The translations under genes were made by a program, and so were the position numbers. The notes beneath the pieces are model-generated. The model was given only the letters and a program-made list of their open reading frames with translations. It was not told the DNA's origin and searched no databases. DNA of 64,000 nt, taken from the NCBI RefSeq assembly GCF_010894405.1, contig NZ_JAAIYA010000028.1, positions 62,001 through 126,000 on the forward strand, read 5' to 3'. The stretch comes from Pyxidicoccus caerfyrddinensis (GTDB lineage: Bacteria > Myxococcota > Myxococcia > Myxococcales > Myxococcaceae). The stretch's first letter is position 1, and every line of letters starts with the position of its first letter. Of the stretch, positions 42,690 to 50,016 are shown piece after piece.

Positions 42690-45600
42690 CTACCGGGCCG
42701 CCCGCGCCCGCCCCTGCGTGGCCGGCTTCGGCGGCTGCCCCGAAGCGACGGCCGCCGCCACGCCGAAGACGACGTCATCGTTCTCGTCGTAGAGGCCGAA
42801 GGTGCAGCTCGTCAGCGGGCTGCTGGCCTCCACGAACTGGGCCCGGAGGGCGTGCTGACCGACACCGCTGCCCACGGTGAACGTGTGGCTGAACGTCTTC
42901 GCGCCGCTTCCGGTGCACGTCAGTCCCGTGGCGAGGGTGCTCCACAACGGGAGGGCCGGGTTCGTCGTGTAGTAGAGGTTCAGCCGGTCCGTCGCGTCGT
43001 AGCACCACACCGTCACGTCCACCTTCACCTGCTTGCCCGGGGTGATGGGGCCGCCGTCCACGCTCTTCAGCACGACGCGGTCGATGCTCTCGTCGAAGTG
43101 GTAGAAGCCGAAGGGCCCATCCGGGCAGCCGTCGAGCGCGTTGGGCTGGTTGGGCTCGGCGGTGGGGAACTGGCTTCCGCGGCTCGTCACCAGCGTGCCC
43201 GTGTCACACCCGCACCCGTTGCCGCAGGCCGGCGTCCCGCGCGAGGCGTCATAGGCCGCGAGCGACGCCTGGCACGTCCCACCGCCCGTCTGGGTGGTGA
43301 AGCGGAAGGCGCCGCTGTAGCTGCCCGCGCCGCAGCCATTCACCGCGCGCGCCCGCCAGAAGTACTGCGTGTTGGCGGAGAGCGCGGGAGACACCGTCCA
43401 CGTGCTGGCGCCGAGCCCCGTGGCCGAGCGCGCCACGCTGGTGAAGGCGCTGTCGGTGGCCACCTGCACCTCGTAGGAGGTGGCGCCCGACACGTCACCC
43501 CAGTCGAGCACCGGGGAGAGCGCGACCCCCGTCGCCGCGTCCGAGGGGCTCGCCAGCGCGGGCGCCACCGGCGGCTGGCACGTCGTCTCCGTGGTGTTGA
43601 AGCTGAAGTGGGTGCTGTAGGCGCCGTTGGCGCAGTTGTTCACCGCGCGGACGCGCCAGTAGTACCGGGTGCCATTGGCGAGCGCGGGAGACACGGTCCA
43701 CGTGCTGGCCCCCAGCGCCGTGGCCGAGCGCACCACGCTGGTGAAGGCGCCGTCCGTGGCCACCTGCACCTCGTAGGACGTGGCCCCCGCCACGTCGGCC
43801 CAGTCGAGCACCGGCGCCAGCGCTACGTCCATCGCCGTGTCCGCGGGCAGGGAGAGCGTGGCCACGCCCGGCGGCGTGCAGGGGCCGCCCGGCGTCGCGC
43901 AGACACAGGCGGCGGCGCGGCCGAAGCAGGCGCTGGAGCTGGCGGGCACCACCGAGTAGCAGTAGCGCCTGTCGTTGGCGACCTCGCCGTCGGTGTAGCT
44001 GGTGCCGGTGACGGTGGCCACCTTCGCCTTGCCGAAGTCACAGCCGGCGTAGCCCTCCGTCTTCATCACCCAGTACTCGCTGGCATTCGGCACCGCGTTC
44101 CAGCTCAGCGCCACCTGACCGTCGCTGCCGGTGGCCGTGGCGGTGGGCGCCGTGCCCGGGCCGCTCGCGCAGCCGGCGTTGGCGGGCGCGGGCGTGGAGC
44201 AGGCGATGCCGTGGCGGTTGAAGGCGGCGTGGATGGCCGTCATGTGCGGCGTGCCGTCGTTCAGGTTGCCGTTGTCGTCATCCGCGGCCAGCCACTGCAT
44301 GTAGCCATGGCTCGCGCCGCAGCCGTCGGACGTGCCCGCGGTGCAGTTGCAGGCGTGCCACGCGCCGATGTTGCCGCTGCCCTGGTAGAAGAGCTTGTTG
44401 CCGAGGATGAAGGCGGTGTTGGAGTCGTAGTTGAACGGCGCCGCCTGCAAGTCCCTCGCGACCAGGTCCCACGCGGCCTGGCGGGCGGGCGCGGCGGCGC
44501 AGTGCACCTGCCGACCGCAGGGCCCCGTGCTGGAGCTGCACTTGGGGCACACGAAGTTCTGCGGCGTGGCCGGCGTCTGGTTGGCGTGCGCCAGGTAGTC
44601 CGCGTCACGCACTCCCGAGCAGCGGCTGTTGCACCAGGCCGCGCCCGTCTGGGCCTCGTTCTGGTTGTAGCCGGTGCCGTCCGGCGTCTTGCCGCAGCCG
44701 CGGTCACTGGTGTGGAAGAAGCCGTAGCCCACGCAGGAGGCCTGCAGCCGGTAGATGGACGCGATGTCCGCGTAGCCCTCGCTGGAGTTGCTGAGCGCGC
44801 CGCCGGAGTCGAAGTCGTCCATGCCGTGGCCCCACTCGTGGTCGAACACCGCGGCAATCTCACCCGTGTTCCGGCACCCGCCGCCGCTCCGGTAGAAGTT
44901 GATGGTGGAGCCGTTCCAGAAGGCATTGCAGGTGCTGTTGATGTTGACGTTGGCGGTGACCTGCCCCTTCAGCCAGGTGTTGCTGGGGAGCCAGCCGCGC
45001 GCCAGCTCGGCAATCCGGTTCACCTCGTAGAAGGCGGAGCGCGAGGCCGGCGTGTTGCCCGCCCCGCCGCCGCCAGTGGTGCAGTCGTGCTGACCGTTGG
45101 TGCCGCCCAGCTGCACGTTGCCGGTAGAGGAGCTGGAGGTGACGGCGCCGCAGGTGTCGCTGACGCGCACGTACTTGCCGGCCAGCGTGGTGGTGACGCT
45201 GCCGGAGCTGTAGGCGAAGACGCCAGCGCCGTCCGTGAAGTTGTTGGGGGCGGCGAGCCCCGTGTTGGCCCACGGCATGGGCGTGTCGACCTGCATGGTT
45301 CCGCACGCCTCGTTCGCGGTGCAGATTTCCGTGCTGGTCAGCGGGTAGATGCCGCCCTTGATGGTGGCGTCCAGGTAGTGGTTGTCGTCCTCGAGCGCGA
45401 GCACCTCGCCGGTGTCGGCGTCCACCGTCACCTTCCAGCGCTCCTGCTCCCCCGGGTTCTGGAAGCCGTAGGTCCACACGAGCTGATGGCGATAGCCCTC
45501 GCCAAAGCCCTTCGCGTCGGCCTGGGCCAGCGGGGCGAGCTCCAGCGCGGGCTGCATCCAGAGCTGCCCGGGAGACTCCAGGAGCCCGAAGCGCTCGCCG

Positions 45601-46247
45601 CCGGCCGTGAGTGCCTGCTGCGCGTCGAGCGTGGGCCGGGTGGGCGCGGTGACGTTGCTCCAGGCCTCGGTGCCCAGCAGCACGAGGTTGCCATGATTGA
45701 TGGTGGCCACGAGGCGGCCATGGCGGACCGGGATTCCGTCCACCTGCTGGGGAATCAGCACCTGCCACAGCGAGTCCGTGACTTGCGTCACGCGGGGCTC
45801 GCCCAACTGCAGCATGTCCACGCCGAGCGCGGCCTGGTTGTCGCTGATGAACTTGAAGAGCAGGTCCGCGACGACGGCCTCGTCCACCTGCCCCACGGAG
45901 CGGCCCAACTGCTGCTGCACGCCACCGAGGCTGACCTTGTTGCCCACGCCCGTGCCGGGGATGAGCGGGATGGAGCCCTGGATGGCGGAGGGCATGCCCG
46001 TCAGCGGGTCCAGGTACACGTGGAAGTCACGCCCGTTGCGGGCGAAGAAGTCGTCCCACGCGCTCGGCCCCACGCCCTTCAGCTTCGAGCGGGCCTGCTC
46101 CAGCGGCATGTTGGAGATGGGGAGGTACAGCTCGGGCTTGAAGAAGGCCTGGCTCGCCAGCGTGCTCTGCTGGGAGGGCTGGAAGGCCCACCCCACGGCG
46201 CTGAGACACAACACGAGACAGGCGACCCACTTCGACGGATGGCGCAT
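42690..46247 (-). CDS. Large secreted zinc metalloprotease with two fibronectin-type-III-like repeats
   Basis: A 1185-residue secreted protease. Start ATG at 46247 follows CTGGGGGGACCG; the signal is CLVLCLSAVGWAFQ. An FTP/PepSY-type propeptide (about 100 to 330) precedes the catalytic part, where HEWGH (His470 to His474) and a downstream SEGYADIAS with a possible Glu ligand form the zinc site. About ten Cys stabilise the region after it. Two adjacent FN3-like domains of about 85 residues (each with APVLDWADVAGATSYEVQVA-type sequence) are nearly identical in places, a recent duplication. A final Cys-containing beta domain ends the protein. Similar in architecture to gluzincin proteases of myxobacteria, but clan not certain. 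Divergent from the peptide operon. Confidence 0.88.
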   Translation of the reverse strand: MRHPSKWVACLVLCLSAVGWAFQPSQQSTLASQAFFKPELYLPISNMPLEQARSKLKGVGPSAWDDFFARNGRDFHVYLDPLTGMPSAIQGSIPLIPGTGVGNKVSLGGVQQQLGRSVGQVDEAVVADLLFKFISDNQAALGVDMLQLGEPRVTQVTDSLWQVLIPQQVDGIPVRHGRLVATINHGNLVLLGTEAWSNVTAPTRPTLDAQQALTAGGERFGLLESPGQLWMQPALELAPLAQADAKGFGEGYRHQLVWTYGFQNPGEQERWKVTVDADTGEVLALEDDNHYLDATIKGGIYPLTSTEICTANEACGTMQVDTPMPWANTGLAAPNNFTDGAGVFAYSSGSVTTTLAGKYVRVSDTCGAVTSSSSTGNVQLGGTNGQHDCTTGGGGAGNTPASRSAFYEVNRIAELARGWLPSNTWLKGQVTANVNINSTCNAFWNGSTINFYRSGGGCRNTGEIAAVFDHEWGHGMDDFDSGGALSNSSEGYADIASIYRLQASCVGYGFFHTSDRGCGKTPDGTGYNQNEAQTGAAWCNSRCSGVRDADYLAHANQTPATPQNFVCPKCSSSTGPCGRQVHCAAAPARQAAWDLVARDLQAAPFNYDSNTAFILGNKLFYQGSGNIGAWHACNCTAGTSDGCGASHGYMQWLAADDDNGNLNDGTPHMTAIHAAFNRHGIACSTPAPANAGCASGPGTAPTATATGSDGQVALSWNAVPNASEYWVMKTEGYAGCDFGKAKVATVTGTSYTDGEVANDRRYCYSVVPASSSACFGRAAACVCATPGGPCTPPGVATLSLPADTAMDVALAPVLDWADVAGATSYEVQVATDGAFTSVVRSATALGASTWTVSPALANGTRYYWRVRAVNNCANGAYSTHFSFNTTETTCQPPVAPALASPSDAATGVALSPVLDWGDVSGATSYEVQVATDSAFTSVARSATGLGASTWTVSPALSANTQYFWRARAVNGCGAGSYSGAFRFTTQTGGGTCQASLAAYDASRGTPACGNGCGCDTGTLVTSRGSQFPTAEPNQPNALDGCPDGPFGFYHFDESIDRVVLKSVDGGPITPGKQVKVDVTVWCYDATDRLNLYYTTNPALPLWSTLATGLTCTGSGAKTFSHTFTVGSGVGQHALRAQFVEASSPLTSCTFGLYDENDDVVFGVAAAVASGQPPKPATQGRARAAR

Positions 46248-46577
46248 ACGGTCCCCCCAGGAGTCCGGTGGCGATGGGTTGGCTTCGACGCCCCACACCG
46301 GGAGCGCGTCGCCAGTCAAACCCGCGGTGCGCCCTCCGTGGGTCGTTGATTTCCGGATATGTTTTATTTCCAAGTATTACGACTTGGTCGGGCCTGCACT
46401 TCTGTCCACTGGTGGATGGTTCCCCGGCAGCAGGGCGTGCGACCAGGGGCCGCATCTGACGCGCGCACCGTGCGCATCACAGGGCCCTCTCGTGCCCTCC
46501 ATCGCTTTGAGGGACGCGGAAGGCCACTCCCGGCCACCGCGACCTCGACTCAAACCCAAACATGAGGAGTGCATCCC
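46248..46577. other. 330-base divergent promoter region of the peptide operon
   Basis: No gene is evident. The sequence from 46350 to 46400 is AT-rich for this genome (GATATGTTTTATTTCCAAGT is the clearest part) and is the likely promoter core for one or both directions. The inverted-repeat element at 46456-46480 lies between it and the precursor gene. The ribosome site GAGGAG precedes the precursor ATG at 46578. Confidence 0.5.
46456..46480. promoter_or_regulatory. Inverted repeat matching the monooxygenase promoter element
   Basis: Contains GCGCAC-C-GTGCGC dyad symmetry and agrees with 38951-38975 at 21 of 25 positions, 98 bases before the precursor start. Suggests one regulator could act on both promoters. 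Confidence 0.45.
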
Positions 46578-46763
46578 ATGCAGAACCAGAACGAGCAGAT
46601 CTCCTTCGAGCTGAAGGAGACCCAGCTGAAGTCCATCGAGGAGTCGCGCCAGTCGTCGAGCGGCAAGCTGAACATCAAGACCGCGGTGCGCGCCGGCCTC
46701 GCCACGGGGTTCGACTGCATCTACTTCGCGCGCAACGCTCCGTTCGCGCCTGAGCACGTGTAA
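46578..46763 (+). CDS. Precursor-like peptide of a putative RiPP operon
   Basis: A 61-residue peptide; ATG at 46578 with GAGGAG nine bases upstream (a GTG nine bases earlier is a poorer start). The N-terminal part is a charged helix (MQNQNEQISFELKETQLKSI, then EESRQSSSGKLN), typical of a leader. The C-terminal 25 residues (AVRAGLATGFDCIYFARN, then APFAPEHV) contain the only Cys, plus Tyr, Asp and His residues, as a core would. No Gly-Gly site is present; the nearest small-residue pair before the core is Ala-Gly in VRAG, with Thr-Gly also possible. The rest of the operon encodes modifying enzymes and a C39-peptidase exporter, so a modified, exported peptide is the best explanation. Not a recognised precursor family. 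Confidence 0.7.
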   Translation: MQNQNEQISFELKETQLKSIEESRQSSSGKLNIKTAVRAGLATGFDCIYFARNAPFAPEHV

Positions 46764-46800
46764 CCGGAACCCGTGAAGGGAAGACAGGGAGGATGCGTCC

Positions 46801-47556
46801 ATGAACGTCGTTGCTGAAATCACCCTCGAATCGCTCGGACAACACGGAGTCGGACCGCTCGAGCATTACAGTGAATGCCTCAGGAGCACCTTCGAGGCGC
46901 ATCCTCCCCCCTTCAGCGCCGACTGGTACGGCGACCAGTTCCGCGAGATGGCGCGAAATCGCGAGTGGTTCGCGAACATCATCGTGGGCAATGCGTCCAC
47001 GGAAGGCTGGGGCTCCGGGAAGCTCTGGTACCTGGCCGGAAAGACGCCCGACGAGAGCATCTCGTCGCTCATCCAGCAGCACGCCATGGATGAGGCGCGG
47101 CACTCGCGGATGTACCAGAGCATGGTGGAGCGCATCTTCCCCGGCACGGTGACCGAGGCGCTCCGGGCCGACTTCAAGACGCTCGCGCCCATCTACCGCT
47201 TCGGCGACAAACCGGAGCGACTGCCGCCGTACAGCGGACAGGACATCCTGGACAACCTGCTCCAGATGAATGTCGCGGAGATTCGCACCCTGGTGAACCA
47301 GTTGCTGGCCCGCCCGGTGCTCATGACGTACTGCCCGGAGGAGTCGCGGGAGCGCCTGACGCGCATGCTCGACCGGCTCATGTGGGACGAGTCGCGGCAC
47401 GTGGGCTACACGGCGCGACTCATCGACCGGGCCCTGGCGACGGAGGACGCCAACTTCATCCTCGACATCGCGCCCACCCGCATCGTCCAGCTCAACGAGC
47501 TGACGCTGGAAGAGGTCGGCCGCGCGAAGGGCAATCCGCAGACCGCGTTCGCCTGA
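46801..47556 (+). CDS. Ferritin-like diiron protein, probable tailoring oxygenase
   Basis: A 251-residue helical protein starting 37 bases after the precursor. Two sets of diiron ligands are visible in ferritin order: Glu68 (STEGWGS), Glu98 and His101 (DEARH), then Glu160 (VAEIR), Glu197 and His200 (DESRH). The pattern E-30-ExxH and E-37-ExxH fits ferritin-like oxidases or oxygenases, which use Fe2 and O2 for hydroxylation, N-oxidation or desaturation. It is not a storage ferritin by length or context. In this operon a modification of the precursor is likely. The exact family and reaction are unknown. Confidence 0.8.
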   Translation: MNVVAEITLESLGQHGVGPLEHYSECLRSTFEAHPPPFSADWYGDQFREMARNREWFANIIVGNASTEGWGSGKLWYLAGKTPDESISSLIQQHAMDEARHSRMYQSMVERIFPGTVTEALRADFKTLAPIYRFGDKPERLPPYSGQDILDNLLQMNVAEIRTLVNQLLARPVLMTYCPEESRERLTRMLDRLMWDESRHVGYTARLIDRALATEDANFILDIAPTRIVQLNELTLEEVGRAKGNPQTAFA

Positions 47557-47582
47557 GCTTTGTCGTGAGGGGGGAAGACATC

Positions 47583-48824
47583 GTGAGCCCGCTTGTCATC
47601 AGTCCGCGCATCCTGGAGCTGCGCCGTCGCGTCGAGGCGGGGGACACCGCCGCCATCGAGACCTTCTGGCACCAGCTCACCCGCGAGGGGACGCCGCTGC
47701 TCGAGCCGCTGGAGGGGGACCGGGAGCACGTGCTCCTCACCCTCGTCTGGAGGGCGGAGGCGCCGGTGCGCAACGTGGTGGTGGTGCCCGGCCTGGAGTG
47801 CATCTGGAACCCGGGGCCCAACCAGTTGGAGCAGATGCCCGGCACGGACCTGTGGCACCGCACCTGGCGCGTGCGGCGAGACCTGCGCACGACGTACTGC
47901 TTCTCCCCCGACGAGCCGCTCCGCGCGCTCCACGAGCTGACGCCCGACGAGGAGGCCCGCTACCTCCAGGAGCGGATGAAGGTCTGGCGCCCCGACGCGC
48001 TCAACCCCCGCCACTTCTCACCCAACCCCTCGTTGCCGCCCATGTCGGTCATCGAGCTGCCGGACGCGCCGGGCGGACACTGGGCCGCGCGCCGTCCGGA
48101 CGTGCCGGAGGGCCGGCTCGAGCAGGGCCTGTTCCGCGACGCCCGCTCCGGCCGCGAGCGCACCTTCTGGCTGTACCGCGCCCTCGGTGACTCCACGACG
48201 GCGGAGCCCGCGCTGCTGGTGCTCTGCGACGGCGAGGGCCACCTGGAGCTCGGCGTCATGGACGTCCTCGACAACCTCGTCGCCGACGGGCGCATCCCCC
48301 CGCTGGTCTGCCTGTTGCTGCACCACCCCGACCGGGAGGTGGAGCTGACGTGCAACGACGCCTTCGCGGAGGAGCTGGCCACGCAGCTGCTGCCGCGCGT
48401 GTGCGGCGAGCTGTGCATTCCCGCCCTGCCCTCCCGGACGGTGATTGGAGGCTGGAGCTACGGAGGGCTCGCGGCGGCGTTCGCGGCGCTGCGCCACCCG
48501 GAGGTCTTCGGCAATGTGCTGTCGCAGTCCGGCTCGTTCTGGTGGGCGCCGGAAGCCGCGGAGGAGCACGAGTGGCTCACCTCCCGCTTCGCCTCCGCGC
48601 CCCGCCGGGACGTCCGCTTCTATCTCAACGTCGGGCTGCTGGAGCGCGGCCCCTCCCCCAGGAACAGCCCGAGCCAGCTCGTCGCCAACCGCCACCTTCG
48701 CGACGTGCTGCGGGCCCGGGACTACGACGTCACCTATCGCGAGCTCAACGGTGGCCATGACTACATCGGCTGGCCGGGTGGCCTGGCCGACGGGTTGATG
48801 TCCCTGCTGGGACGGGAGGCCTGA
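47583..48824 (+). CDS. Enterochelin-esterase (Fes)-type alpha/beta hydrolase
   Basis: A 413-residue protein. I choose the GTG at 47583, which follows GGGGGGAAG; earlier GTG codons lack a ribosome site. It has an N-terminal beta domain (about 1 to 150), like the Fes N-terminal domain, and a D-family esterase half with LLVLCDGEGH, nucleophile Ser292 in GGWSYGG and His392 in NGGHDYIGW. Fes hydrolyses ferric-enterobactin lactones. Here the gene lies inside a peptide operon, so it may act on an ester or peptide of the product (hydrolysis, macrocyclisation or release). No siderophore synthesis genes are nearby. Cytosolic. Confidence 0.85.
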   Translation: MSPLVISPRILELRRRVEAGDTAAIETFWHQLTREGTPLLEPLEGDREHVLLTLVWRAEAPVRNVVVVPGLECIWNPGPNQLEQMPGTDLWHRTWRVRRDLRTTYCFSPDEPLRALHELTPDEEARYLQERMKVWRPDALNPRHFSPNPSLPPMSVIELPDAPGGHWAARRPDVPEGRLEQGLFRDARSGRERTFWLYRALGDSTTAEPALLVLCDGEGHLELGVMDVLDNLVADGRIPPLVCLLLHHPDREVELTCNDAFAEELATQLLPRVCGELCIPALPSRTVIGGWSYGGLAAAFAALRHPEVFGNVLSQSGSFWWAPEAAEEHEWLTSRFASAPRRDVRFYLNVGLLERGPSPRNSPSQLVANRHLRDVLRARDYDVTYRELNGGHDYIGWPGGLADGLMSLLGREA

Positions 48825-48825
48825 C

Positions 48826-50016
48826 ATGGCGGCGGACTTCTCCCACTCGCTGCGCGCCCTTCGTGAGGACGGCTTCCGGCGGCCCGGCCGGGCCCTCGTC
48901 TTCCTGGCGCTGCTGGTGTGCGGCTGGCTCGCGTGGTTCGTCTTCGCGCGCGTCACCGTGTACGAGGTCTCCGAGAACGCGCGGCTCGAGGTGGACAGTG
49001 CAGTGTTCCCGGTGGAGGCCCAGGTGGACGGGCGCGTCCTCACCAGCCGCCTGGACATCGGCCGGCAGGTCGAGAAGGGCGAGGTGCTCCTCGAGCTCGA
49101 CTCGAATGCCCAGCGACTGAAGCTCCAGGAGGAGCAGGCCCGCCTCGACACCCTGCTCCCGCAGCTGGAGACGCTCCGGAGCGAGCTGGCGGCCCAACAG
49201 AAGGCGCTCGGCGCGGAAGGGCTGGCGTCGAGCTCGGGGCTGAGCGAGGCCCGGGCCCGGCAGCGGGAGGCCCAGGCCGCGCTGTCCTACGCCGACGAGG
49301 AGCAGTCCCGGCTCGCGCCGCTCATGAAGAGCCAGGCGATTGGAGAGCTGGAGTACCTCAAGGTGAAGTCGGAGCGCGAGAAGCGGCGCGCCGCCCTGGA
49401 CGCCGTCGAGCAGGAGGGTGACCGCCTCAAGTCGGAGCGCCTGAACCGGCAGAGCCAGGGCCTGGCACAGGTGGCACGGCTGGAGCGGGAGCAGGCCGCC
49501 ATGGAGGGGCTCATCACCACGTCCAAGGCACGCATCGCCTCCCTCACCCACGACCTGGAGCAGTTCGTGGTGAGGGCGCCTGCTAGCGGCCAGGTGGGCG
49601 AGGTAGCGCGGCTCCAGTCCGGCTCGGAGGTGCGGCGCGGGGACAAGCTGGCGGTGCTGGTGCCGCCCGGGAAGCTGCGCATCGTGGCGGACTTCGCGCC
49701 CTCGGACGCGCTGGGCCGCATCCGCCCCGGGCAGACGGCCCGGCTGCGCCTCCAGGGCTTTCCCTGGGCGGAGTACGGCGCCCTCACCGCCACGGTGAGC
49801 CGACTCGCATCGGAAGCACGGGACGGGAAGGTCCGCGTGGAGTGCGAATTGCGGCCCGACGACACCTCGCGCATTCCGCGGCAGCACGGCCTGCCCGGCA
49901 CGCTGGAGGTCGCGGTGGATGACCTCTCACCCGCGACGCTGATTCTCCGCGACGCGGGACAGCGACTGGGCACGCCATCGACGCCGCGTCCGCCCACGGC
50001 GGGAGGTGCTTCATGA
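48826..50016 (+). CDS. HlyD-family membrane-fusion (periplasmic adaptor) protein
   Basis: A 396-residue adaptor with one N-terminal membrane helix (ALVFLALLVCGWLAWFVFA), a split biotinyl-lipoyl domain (VFPVEAQVDGRVLTSRLDIG and FVVRAPASGQVGEVARLQSG) and an alpha-helical coiled-coil hairpin between (about 80 to 245). The beta-barrel domain follows (LRIVADFAPSDALGRIRPGQ). It links the inner-membrane ABC exporter to an outer-membrane channel, as in type I and peptide-export systems. It starts one base after the esterase stop and overlaps the ABC gene by four bases, so the expression is coupled. No TolC gene in the operon. Confidence 0.9.
   Translation: MAADFSHSLRALREDGFRRPGRALVFLALLVCGWLAWFVFARVTVYEVSENARLEVDSAVFPVEAQVDGRVLTSRLDIGRQVEKGEVLLELDSNAQRLKLQEEQARLDTLLPQLETLRSELAAQQKALGAEGLASSSGLSEARARQREAQAALSYADEEQSRLAPLMKSQAIGELEYLKVKSEREKRRAALDAVEQEGDRLKSERLNRQSQGLAQVARLEREQAAMEGLITTSKARIASLTHDLEQFVVRAPASGQVGEVARLQSGSEVRRGDKLAVLVPPGKLRIVADFAPSDALGRIRPGQTARLRLQGFPWAEYGALTATVSRLASEARDGKVRVECELRPDDTSRIPRQHGLPGTLEVAVDDLSPATLILRDAGQRLGTPSTPRPPTAGGAS

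Noticed and set aside
42588..46349. 1253-codon open frame on the plus strand
   Set aside because: Shadow of the secreted metalloprotease; low-complexity Arg/Gly/Val composition and no motif.
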